64,000 nucleotides of DNA from assembly GCA_903642215.1 (NCBI GenBank), contig CAHJWG010000002.1:62001-126000 (forward strand). Direction: 5' to 3'. Origin of the DNA: Sphingobacteriaceae bacterium. GTDB lineage: Bacteria; Bacteroidota; Bacteroidia; Sphingobacteriales; Sphingobacteriaceae. Below, one piece after another: positions 8,276 through 16,082 of the stretch. The notes beneath the pieces are model-generated. The model made no database searches and was not told the origin of the DNA. It saw nothing but the letters and a program-made list of their open reading frames with translations. Numbering within the stretch: position 1 is the stretch's first letter; each line of letters starts with the position of its first letter. A program made the translations under genes and the position numbers.

Positions 8276-10381
8276 TTAGTTAGACTGAAATACGAGTGCT
8301 TTGTTACGTTTCAGGATTTTTATTTTTCTGCCGTCTAAATTAGCTTCGTTTAAAAGCTTACTGATTAAATAATCAGAATTACGGGAATCCAGGACCAATT
8401 CGTTAAAAATTAAATTTCGGGAAATCTGATTTAAATCTATTCTTGGATTATTGGTAATCAAAACTTCATCTACTTTTATCTTTTGCCGGAAGGTTTTGTT
8501 TTCGTAACTTTTATCGGCCACAAAGATTAAATGATTTCCAAATTGTATTAAATTATTTTGCTTGCTAAAAACAGTATTATTAAAATTTTGATCAGGTTTA
8601 ATCATTATTACTTGTGTTGATTTGCAACTATCCAGATAAGGTTGGATAGAATACTGAAATGTTTTATCGGTCGTTTTTAAATCTGTTAGGATGATTGCTT
8701 TGTTTCCATTTTTAAAAATCAAACCAATATTCTTTCTAAGACTGAGCAGGATAATTTCATTTTGATTAGTTGCACGAATACGTTTGTAAGAAAAGCTGCA
8801 AAGAAAAAGCAGGGTAAAAACAGCACTTAGTTTTAACAACACAGGTTTGCGATAAATTATCCAGCTAAAACAACAACAAATAATTGCATAAAGCAGCAAA
8901 TATTCCGGTATGGTAATCCATAATTTGTTCCAATTCCCAAAAGGGATATTTTCAATCCAAACCAAACCTTCATTCATCAAAACAATTATTTTTTCTAAAA
9001 GAAAAGCTAAAGGTTTGGCAATTATATCTAAACTTGGAAGCAATAAAAATGCTATTCCGAAATACATAATCAGCATTGAAGGCAGCACAATAAACAAGTT
9101 ACTAATGAGAAAATAAACCGGGAACTGATGAAAATAAAATATACTCACCGGAAAAGTAATGATTTGCGCAGCCAAAGAAACGGATAGGAGCGACCACAAC
9201 TTCCGAAGAAAATAGTTTTTAAAAGCAAGTAGGTTTTCGATGATCGGCTGTAAAATAATCAACCCAAAAACAGCCAGATAAGAAAGCTGGAAACCAACAT
9301 CAGTGATGAAAAACGGATTATAAAGCAGCAGCACAAAAGCAGAAACCAGTAAAATATTTAACATACTGATGTGCTGGTTATACGTTTTCCCGACGATCAC
9401 AAACGTAATCATTACTGCGGCGCGGCAAACGGCCGGCGAAAAACCGGTAATCAGCGCGTAAATCCAAATCAGTAAAATGGATATAATGGCTTTTAAAATA
9501 ACACCGCTTCTTTTACGATTTAAAAAACGCAGCAACAAATCGATGATGATATAAACCAGTGCCACGTGCATGCCCGAAACAGAAAGTACGTGCATCGTCC
9601 CGGTTTTGGCATAAGCCTGCAATACGTCCTGACTTAAATCTGCACGGTAGCCCAGAATTAAAGTGGAAGCGACCGAAATTGCGTTTCGATCGTGCATGTA
9701 TTTTTGAAGTTTACGGACTAAATTTTTACGAACTTTTAAAGCATACGCAATCACAGGATTTCCTTTCCCGGAAGCAATCAATTGAAATTCGTTTGGATTT
9801 AGGAAAGTTTGGAAATAAATATTTTGATGTTGCAGCCAGTTTTTGTAATTAAATTCTGCCGGGTTAAAAGGCGCATCAACAGGTTTGTAATTATTTTTTA
9901 TTAGTAATTCATCGCCATAATTATAAGGAGAAGTTTGATTGGAATCCAACTTTAAAGCAACCAGCAAACTGCCGGAAGACGAAAGAATTTTGCCGTTAAA
10001 AGAAGTATGCGTAACCGAAGTATTAAAGCGCACGATATTGCCGGTTTGCCTGGGTTCCTGGATAATTTGAACCAGCAGCGCATCGGCTTTTTGTTTGGAA
10101 AAATGACTTCTGTGGTTAATTTCCTGATACCGGCCGGCAAATAATATTCCGGTAAAAAGTAAAAAACTATGGATGATTGCTCCGCCAATCCAGGGGTTCC
10201 GATAAATTTCCCATCTCGTAAATCCAATGTTGAGTGAAGCAAAAATTAAAATCAATACACAAATTAATATCGACAGGAAAACCGAATTAAATGGAAAAAC
10301 AATCCCCAGAAAAATACCTGTTAAAAGAGGCATCAGCAATTGTAAAAAAGGATTTTCGGGCAGTAGAAATGTGGCTTTCAT
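8276..10381 (-). CDS. comEC: ComEC/Rec2 family DNA uptake channel
   Basis: This 701-aa polytopic membrane protein has the ComEC competence domain. LSVSGMH at residues 266-272 and GFSPAVCRA at 313-321 are the family signatures. An N-terminal DUF4131-like region (about 30-200) and at least eight hydrophobic helices are visible. The C-terminal soluble part lacks an HxHxDH motif, so the nuclease-like MBL domain of Bacillus ComEC is missing or degenerate, as in many Bacteroidota. ComEC carries single-stranded DNA across the inner membrane during natural transformation. The HhH-domain gene lies 2 bp upstream and probably forms an operon with it. A motif A copy lies inside (9997-10008). Confidence 0.9.
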   Translation of the reverse strand: MKATFLLPENPFLQLLMPLLTGIFLGIVFPFNSVFLSILICVLILIFASLNIGFTRWEIYRNPWIGGAIIHSFLLFTGILFAGRYQEINHRSHFSKQKADALLVQIIQEPRQTGNIVRFNTSVTHTSFNGKILSSSGSLLVALKLDSNQTSPYNYGDELLIKNNYKPVDAPFNPAEFNYKNWLQHQNIYFQTFLNPNEFQLIASGKGNPVIAYALKVRKNLVRKLQKYMHDRNAISVASTLILGYRADLSQDVLQAYAKTGTMHVLSVSGMHVALVYIIIDLLLRFLNRKRSGVILKAIISILLIWIYALITGFSPAVCRAAVMITFVIVGKTYNQHISMLNILLVSAFVLLLYNPFFITDVGFQLSYLAVFGLIILQPIIENLLAFKNYFLRKLWSLLSVSLAAQIITFPVSIFYFHQFPVYFLISNLFIVLPSMLIMYFGIAFLLLPSLDIIAKPLAFLLEKIIVLMNEGLVWIENIPFGNWNKLWITIPEYLLLYAIICCCFSWIIYRKPVLLKLSAVFTLLFLCSFSYKRIRATNQNEIILLSLRKNIGLIFKNGNKAIILTDLKTTDKTFQYSIQPYLDSCKSTQVIMIKPDQNFNNTVFSKQNNLIQFGNHLIFVADKSYENKTFRQKIKVDEVLITNNPRIDLNQISRNLIFNELVLDSRNSDYLISKLLNEANLDGRKIKILKRNKALVFQSN
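9997..10008 (+). repeat. Dispersed motif A copy inside comEC
   Basis: TAAAAGAAGTAT, antisense to comEC, where it is translated within VTHTSFNG. Confidence 0.7.
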
Positions 10382-10383
10382 GT

Positions 10384-12429
10384 TTAAAAACGATAGCGCA
10401 TTTGCAGCCTGATTTCCGATTTTTTATCGCCTTCAATTAAATCCAAACCAGAGCCAACCGTTTTTTCTCCGCGATACAAGTAAGCACTGTATCGAAACCA
10501 GAAATCAATCCCTTTTTTAAAACTATATTGCGTGTTAAAGTAAGTGCGGAAACCGGTGTGCTGCAAGGGCAAAATGGTGTAGCTATACAGCACATCGTTT
10601 TCAAAAGAATAAACTCTGGAATCGTAACTTGCTGTTTTAAACCAAGCTAAGCGGAAATTACCGGAAATTTTACTGCCTTTTGGTTTATAAATAATATCCT
10701 GATAAGCCATTAAACCATATTCTGCCGCAGGTAAACCTTTTTGATATTTAACTACTTCTGCACGGTTTCTGAAGGTAATATTTTTGATGAAAGGATAGGA
10801 AATGTCTAATCGCCAATCCTGATAATACACGTTATCCAAGGCTGTAATTTTTGTATTATCGTTATTCTGCTGCTTCTTTTTAAAACGATAATTGAGGTAA
10901 GCAGTGATTTGGTTTGTGGGCGAATAAGTTAATCTTCCCAAATATTCGTGGCCGCCGCTATTGGGCTGGCTCACCTGAAATTTTAGCCAGGGAAACCTGA
11001 AAAAATCTGCATAACCGGAAAAGGTTAGCCGGGGCAGGATTTTTAAATTTAAGCCACTGTAAATTCCCTTTTCGTTTACGGCTTCCGTAGCTTCAGAAAT
11101 AGCCTGATTATACAAGGAATTATAATTGCGGGAATAGTTTCGATACAATAAAACCAATGAAATATTGGAGGAAAGCGAACTTAGCAAACCATTTACCGTA
11201 GCTGCACCGCCGCTTAAACTTTTGGCTGTTTCGCCGAAGAAATACAAGTTACGGAAGCTGTAATCATAATAAAGCGACAGATTATCCAGTTCTTTTCCGG
11301 TAAAAGCATACTGATTATAAGCATTCCGGCGGCGTTGAACCGGATATTGAAAAATTGTATTATAAGCCGTTGCGCCAATCTTAAAATTTCGTTTGGCGTA
11401 ATTTAAATCAAAACCGTAAGCAAGCTGTTCTGCCGCGTTTTTGTTTGTAATTTCTGTTGCCGTACGATGGTAACCAGTTGTACCAAGCGAAGAAATATAC
11501 TCCGGATTTGCCGTTTTTTGCACAGTTGCATCAATTGGCTGATCAGAAATAAAAGGTGTAAATTCTATCGATTTAAACTTAAAAGTTGCTGCCGCGCCAC
11601 GGAAATAAGTGATCTCGTTGGTAGAAGTATAAGGTGTTAAACCACGGCTCACTTTCGGCACCAGAGTTGCATCCGCATTTTTACCAAAAGCAAAACCGGT
11701 GTATAAACTTAAACCCTGGCCAAACTGCAAAGAAAAATCACCTATAACAAACCGTTTTACAAAACCAAAATTTTTAAAGGAAAGGCTGGCTGAATAAAAG
11801 TCAAAACCGGTACTGTTTTTACCGGTAAAAAATGGTTCTCCGGCATCTTTATCCATATTAACGGATAGTTGGATGCGCTGCTGAAAATCAAAACGGTAAC
11901 GCCCCAGCAGTTTTTGCGCGTTCCCGGTATAGTGCGAAAGCTTGGAATCTTTTGCAATCAGAAAACCTTTTTGCTGCTGCAATACTTGTCCGTAACGGAA
12001 GATAAAATCCTGCTTGCCATACCGAAACATGTTTTTTAAGCTTAAAGTATTAAAATCCAGATCGGTTGAAATGGTAACAAAAGGCAGTAATTTTTGGATA
12101 GTTTGCAAATCAAAAAGATCGATACTTTGCAGTTCAAGCAGGTTAAGCAACTTTCCGTTAACTAAAATATGTTCTTTTAATGCGGAGATTTGAAGTGCCG
12201 ACAAAAATAAAAGCTCCTGTAATTGCGTAATTGTAGCTTTGTTGAGGTTGAGCGGATGCTGACGGTAATTTATCAACTGGCCAATCAGTTCCGAATAATC
12301 GTAATCATCCGGCAGGTTTTCGGCAGCAGCTTCAATAATGATTTCAATTTCACGGTCTGGCGCAGTTTGTGCAAGCGCATATTTTGAAAAAATCATCAAA
12401 ATAATAAGCAATAAAATTTTATACTGCAC
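10384..12429 (-). CDS. Helix-hairpin-helix (ComEA-like) protein with predicted outer-membrane barrel
   Basis: This 681-aa protein begins with a signal peptide (ending KYALAQ). Residues about 55-120 hold a ComEA-like helix-hairpin-helix segment (HPLNLNKATITQLQELLFLS, then two weaker repeats, LLNLLELQSIDL and LQTIQKLLPF). The rest alternates polar and aromatic residues and ends in a Phe (LQMRYRF), typical of an outer-membrane beta-barrel. Such HhH-barrel proteins are common in Bacteroidota but have no firm function. The HhH motif is a non-specific DNA-binding fold. The position just upstream of comEC makes a role in DNA entry an attractive inference. Confidence 0.8.
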   Translation of the reverse strand: MQYKILLLIILMIFSKYALAQTAPDREIEIIIEAAAENLPDDYDYSELIGQLINYRQHPLNLNKATITQLQELLFLSALQISALKEHILVNGKLLNLLELQSIDLFDLQTIQKLLPFVTISTDLDFNTLSLKNMFRYGKQDFIFRYGQVLQQQKGFLIAKDSKLSHYTGNAQKLLGRYRFDFQQRIQLSVNMDKDAGEPFFTGKNSTGFDFYSASLSFKNFGFVKRFVIGDFSLQFGQGLSLYTGFAFGKNADATLVPKVSRGLTPYTSTNEITYFRGAAATFKFKSIEFTPFISDQPIDATVQKTANPEYISSLGTTGYHRTATEITNKNAAEQLAYGFDLNYAKRNFKIGATAYNTIFQYPVQRRRNAYNQYAFTGKELDNLSLYYDYSFRNLYFFGETAKSLSGGAATVNGLLSSLSSNISLVLLYRNYSRNYNSLYNQAISEATEAVNEKGIYSGLNLKILPRLTFSGYADFFRFPWLKFQVSQPNSGGHEYLGRLTYSPTNQITAYLNYRFKKKQQNNDNTKITALDNVYYQDWRLDISYPFIKNITFRNRAEVVKYQKGLPAAEYGLMAYQDIIYKPKGSKISGNFRLAWFKTASYDSRVYSFENDVLYSYTILPLQHTGFRTYFNTQYSFKKGIDFWFRYSAYLYRGEKTVGSGLDLIEGDKKSEIRLQMRYRF

Positions 12430-12526
12430 ACTATAGTTATTTGTACTGCATGTTGGTTTAAAATTAATAATAATATCAATATTAACTAATAATTAAATTA
12501 ATAAATAAGATAGAAATATTTAAAAA

Positions 12527-13567
12527 ATGCCTGACCCTTTTTTTGAAGTAATTTTAGTTGGCGATTCCGGTAATATTGCCCGTTATAAAGCTGATCCTGT
12601 TTTAAGCTTGCTAACCAGGCATTTAAATACGCCAAACTCTTCGGCTGTAATTTTTTTGGGCGATAATATCTATCCGCAGGGTTTACCCGAAAAAGGAAAC
12701 CGGTTGCGGGCGGATGCAGAATTAGTGCTGCAAAAACACTATGAAGCGGTGAAGGATTATCCCGGAAAGGTGATTTTTATTTCCGGAAACCACGACTGGA
12801 ATAAAGGCAAAGATGATGGTTATGAATATGTAGTGAGGCAGGAAAAATACCTGGAAAACCTGTTTAACGGCGATCAGGTTTTCCTGCCTTCCAACGGTTG
12901 CCCCGGCCCGGAAGAAGTTCCTGTAAATAACGATTTAACGATTATTGTTATCAATACGCAGTGGTGGATTCAGCGCGGCTTTCGGCCAATCGGCCCAAAA
13001 GATGGTTGTAAAGCCAGCTCAGAAGAAGATTTTTATGCTTTACTGGAAGCCATGCTCCACAAAAATAAAGACAAAAAAGTGCTGGTGGTTGGCCATTATC
13101 CCGTTTACAGTTATTCGTTGCACGGCGGCAAATTCAAGTTCAAACATCACGTTTTCCCGTTAACGCTTTATCGCAAAAAAGCTTTTGTGCCGATGCCATT
13201 TGTGGGTTCGCTGCTTCCTTTATACCGCAAATATATTGGTGCGCCCGAAGATCTTTCGCATTTACGTTTCAGGCAATTAAAGAAGAAACTGAAGGAAATT
13301 TTTAGTAAACATCCAAACCTGATTTATGCTGCCGGACACGAACACAATCTGCAGCATATTTACAAAAACCGGGTAAATTATATTGTGAGCGGCGCGGCTT
13401 CCAAATCCACTTATGTACGAAAAGGGAAATACGGCAAATTTGCTTTAGCGGCAAAAGGTTTTTTTAAGCTGAAGTTTTCATCGGATCAAAAAACTACGGC
13501 AGAAGTTTGGGCTGTAGATGAACTGAACGAAAACGGAAAATTGGTTTACCAAAGCGAACTACCCTAA
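12527..13567 (+). CDS. Calcineurin-like metallophosphoesterase
   Basis: This 346-aa protein has all the metal-binding motifs of the superfamily: GDSGN at residues 12-16, GDN at 45-47, GNHDW at 87-91, VGHYPVYS near 188 and AAGHEHN near 270. It is in the purple acid phosphatase/phosphodiesterase-like group. No signal peptide is present, so it is probably cytoplasmic. Its stop overlaps the stop of the convergent lipid kinase gene by 4 bp, with no terminator between them. Confidence 0.88.
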   Translation: MPDPFFEVILVGDSGNIARYKADPVLSLLTRHLNTPNSSAVIFLGDNIYPQGLPEKGNRLRADAELVLQKHYEAVKDYPGKVIFISGNHDWNKGKDDGYEYVVRQEKYLENLFNGDQVFLPSNGCPGPEEVPVNNDLTIIVINTQWWIQRGFRPIGPKDGCKASSEEDFYALLEAMLHKNKDKKVLVVGHYPVYSYSLHGGKFKFKHHVFPLTLYRKKAFVPMPFVGSLLPLYRKYIGAPEDLSHLRFRQLKKKLKEIFSKHPNLIYAAGHEHNLQHIYKNRVNYIVSGAASKSTYVRKGKYGKFALAAKGFFKLKFSSDQKTTAEVWAVDELNENGKLVYQSELP

Positions 13568-14457
13568 GAATTTGCCGGTAAAAGAAGCTTCAAAACTAAA
13601 GGTTCCAAACTGATATTAATGTGTTTTACGCGGCCGATTACTTCACCGTCAATTTGCAGCATAATGCCTTTTTTCTGACTTAAATATGCTTGCTCACAAC
13701 TAATCACTTCAAAATATTCACTGGTTTGCAGCGTTCCGCGAAACATTTTCCAGGCTAACGGAATAATTTTAAAAAACGGAAAAGGCTTTACAATACACAA
13801 CTCAAAACGCCCGTCGTCAATTTTCCCGGTTGGGTTGATAACCGCGCCCGTTCCGTATTTTGATGCGTTTGCAAAAGTGATGGAAACGGCTTTCCGCCTG
13901 GCTTGTTTTCCGTCGTAACGGATCAGGAAACGTTTACTCCGGATCAAAAAAATTTCCGTCCACAAATGCCTGGCATAAGTAATTAAACCGCGCTGGGTAT
14001 CCTGTTCAAAACGCCTTACAATTTTGGCGTTTAAACCTACATCAGCCAAATGCACGCAGGTAAAATTATTTATTTTGAGCAGGTCAATCGGTTTAATTTT
14101 GTAATCGTTCAACAAATCATAAGCGGCAGGAATATTCGGAATTGCCAGTTCGCGCGCCATGCCGTTTGCAGATCCGTAAGGTAAAATCATCACTGGCAAC
14201 TGGTAGTGCGGTGCTATTTTTGCAACAATATTTAATGTTCCGTCGCCGCCGGCAGCAACCAGTAAATCCGGGTGATAAGTTTCAATTTGCTTTCGGATCA
14301 AACCTTCACAATCCGGCATTTTCAGTTCAAATATTCGAAACTTGAATTCATATTGTTTGCTTTTCTCATCCAGTAATTGCCGGAATTGTTCATCAGCATA
14401 AGCACCGGCACGCGCATTGTAAATTATCAGAACCGAAGACCCGGAAGGCAGCCTCAC
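13564..14457 (-). CDS. YegS/DagK-family lipid kinase
   Basis: This 297-aa protein has the diacylglycerol kinase catalytic domain: NARAGAY at the start, GGDGTLN at residues 70-76 (nucleotide binding) and LPYGSANGMARELAIP just after. Family members phosphorylate diacylglycerol or related lipids at the inner membrane. The start is a GTG at 14455-14457 overlapping the TGA of the MerR gene (GTGA), which suggests translational coupling. A near-copy of motif A (13579-13590) lies in the 3' end of the gene. Confidence 0.85.
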   Translation of the reverse strand: MRLPSGSSVLIIYNARAGAYADEQFRQLLDEKSKQYEFKFRIFELKMPDCEGLIRKQIETYHPDLLVAAGGDGTLNIVAKIAPHYQLPVMILPYGSANGMARELAIPNIPAAYDLLNDYKIKPIDLLKINNFTCVHLADVGLNAKIVRRFEQDTQRGLITYARHLWTEIFLIRSKRFLIRYDGKQARRKAVSITFANASKYGTGAVINPTGKIDDGRFELCIVKPFPFFKIIPLAWKMFRGTLQTSEYFEVISCEQAYLSQKKGIMLQIDGEVIGRVKHINISLEPLVLKLLLPANS

Positions 14458-14789
14458 AATTGCTCTTTTACTTCCAGCAGAAACTTTTTCAGGTTCTCCA
14501 GCGAGCTGATTACCTGCTGGCTTTCTTTCGCTTCGCTGCCGTTCTGCTTCAGATAATCCCGCGCACCCTGTAAAGTAAAACCGCGTTCGTTAATCAGGTT
14601 GAAGATGATTTTGAGATTGTCTACATCTTCAGGTGTGAAAAGCCGGTTTCCTTTTTTATTTTTTTTAGGTTGAAGGATATCGAATTCCTTCTCATAAAAA
14701 CGGATCATCGACTGGTTTACATTAAACATGGCCGAAACTTCGCCCATCGTATAATACATTTTATTGATGTCTCTCTCTTTGTAAGGCAT
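14454..14789 (-). CDS. MerR-family transcriptional regulator
   Basis: This 111-aa protein has an N-terminal winged helix of the MerR type (YYTMGEVSAMFNVNQSMIRFYE, split around residues 11-33; PKKNKKGNRLFTPEDVDNLK) and a C-terminal coiled coil (about 70-108). It lacks effector-binding or metal-binding cysteines, as in the short Bacteroidota MerR proteins usually found with cell-envelope genes. It is in one operon with the lipid kinase. Confidence 0.88.
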   Translation of the reverse strand: MPYKERDINKMYYTMGEVSAMFNVNQSMIRFYEKEFDILQPKKNKKGNRLFTPEDVDNLKIIFNLINERGFTLQGARDYLKQNGSEAKESQQVISSLENLKKFLLEVKEQL

Positions 14790-14825
14790 GTGGTAAAGTT
14801 AACAGTTTGCGTGGAAGATAAGAAG

Positions 14826-14837
14826 ATGCTTCTTTTA
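14826..14837 (-). repeat. Dispersed motif A copy, intergenic
   Basis: ATGCTTCTTTTA followed by TGGGATAAAAT, immediately left of the first large repeat unit and upstream of the MerR gene. Confidence 0.8.
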
Positions 14838-14870
14838 TGGGATAAAATAAGTTTTTGCCGGATAATTTTA

Positions 14871-15281
14871 AGCAAACCTGCGGTTGCCAGGCATTACGTT
14901 CTTTTATCTTGAAACAAAAGAACCAAAAGTTCAAGCATTTCGGATCGCCTCCGGGCGAAATGCAGCCCAACGCGCCTGGGTGGTTACCTTGCAAGTTGCC
15001 TTTCTTTCGGATGCTTTTTTCTTTTGAATGCTTTTTTTACCAACTGTTTATATCCGCCATACTGTCATCCCGACCGCAGGGAGAGATCTTCTTCAAACTT
15101 TAACAGTAACCACCATAAAGGTAGCCACCTAGGTGCGGGAAGGCCCGGCAAAACGCCCGGAGGGATCGGGTTTGTCTTGAATTTATTGGTTCTTTTTGTT
15201 CAAGCAAAAAGAACGAAAGAAAAGGCTGTAAGCCTGCTTAAATACCATTTTATGCTGATAAAAGAAGCTTGCTTCTTTGTT
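14871..15281. repeat. Long imperfect inverted-repeat element, copy R1
   Basis: The unit starts AGCAAACCTGCGG. Its left arm (14896-14990) is an imperfect reverse complement of its right arm (15118-15216). Shared blocks are CGTTCTTTT, AAAAGAACCAA, CTCCGGGCG and GGTGGYTACCTT. Small hairpins occur inside each arm. The middle holds a GTCATCCCGACCGCAGGGAG box (15064-15083). The unit ends with motif A followed by its mirror GCTTCTTTG. Open frames here (for example 14855-15103) are not conserved across copies and I do not call them genes. Confidence 0.85.
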
Positions 15282-15710
15282 AGCAAACCTGCGGTTGCCA
15301 GGCATTACGTTCTTTTGTCTTGAAACAAAAGAACCAAAAGTTCAAGCATTTCGGATCGCCTCCGGGCGAAATGCAGGCCCGCGCGCCTGGGTGGTTACCT
15401 TGCAAGTTGCCTTTCTTTCGGCTAATTTTTTCTTTCGGTTAACTTTTCTTCTGTGATGCTTCTTTCACCAACTATTTTTTTATCCGCCATGCTGTCATCC
15501 CGACCGCAGGGAGAGATCTTCTTCAAACTTCAACAATCTCCATCATAAAAGTAACCACCCAGGTGCGAAGGCCCGAACGGGTGCGCGGACGAGCGATCAG
15601 CCGTTCTTGAATTTTTGGTTCTTTTTGTTCAAGCAAAAAGAACGGAAGGAAGGGATAACATCCCGATTAAATACAATTTTATGTTGATAAAAGAAGCTTG
15701 CTTCTTTGTT
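15282..15710. repeat. Long imperfect inverted-repeat element, copy R2
   Basis: Second tandem unit. It again starts AGCAAACCTGCGG and ends with a TAAAAGAAGC/GCTTCTTT mirror. The left arm is nearly identical to R1. The part of the right arm near 15575-15600 has a different GC-rich stem, so the copies vary there. Confidence 0.85.
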
Positions 15711-15960
15711 AGCAAACCTACGGTTGCTTGGTTTTACGTTCTTTTGTCTTGAAACAAAAGAACCAAAAATTCAAGCATTTCGGATCGCCTCCGGGCGAAA
15801 TGCAGCCCAACGCGCCTGGGTGGTTACCTTGCAAGTTGCCTTTCTTTCGGTTGACTTTTCTTTCGGTTAAATTTTATTCGGATGCTTCTTTTACCAATTG
15901 TTTTTCTGGTACCCTTTTATCATCCCGACCGCAGGGAAGGGATCTTCATTAAAGTAGTCG
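15711..15960. repeat. Long imperfect inverted-repeat element, copy R3 (right arm lost)
   Basis: Third unit. It keeps the left arm and the GTCATCCCGACC-like box (near 15919) but the right arm is missing. It includes an exact motif A copy at 15882-15893. A related box, GATTTCTCCCTTCGGATCG, follows at 15981-15999. Confidence 0.8.
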
Positions 15961-16039
15961 AACTTGTAAGGTTGAAAGAAGATTTCTCCCTTCGGATCGA
16001 AATGACAACGCGCACCTTTCTCTCTTTTCTTCAAAACCC

Positions 16040-16047
16040 TATCTTTG
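16040..16047 (+). promoter_or_regulatory. Predicted alaS promoter, -7 element
   Basis: TATCTTTG fits the Bacteroidota -7 consensus TAnnTTTG, 36 bp upstream of the alaS start. No clear TTTG -33 element is visible at the usual distance. Confidence 0.5.
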
Positions 16048-16065
16048 CCGCACATTTTTATACGA

Positions 16066-16077
16066 TAAAAACAGCAT
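16066..16077 (+). repeat. Dispersed motif B copy in the alaS 5' leader
   Basis: TAAAAACAGCAT, 5 bp before the alaS ATG and preceded by ATTTTTATACGA. It lies downstream of the predicted promoter, so it would be in the mRNA. Confidence 0.75.
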
Positions 16078-16082
16078 CCGTA

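Noticed and set aside
14826..15099. Possible CRISPR array
   Set aside because: Units are about 420 bp, too long, and there are no short regular repeats with unique spacers.
14855..15103. Open frames in the large repeats encoding FKHFGSPPGEMQPNAPG-type peptides
   Set aside because: The frames recur because the DNA repeats, but start, length and end differ between copies and they lie in inverted-repeat arms. I treat them as repeat by-products.
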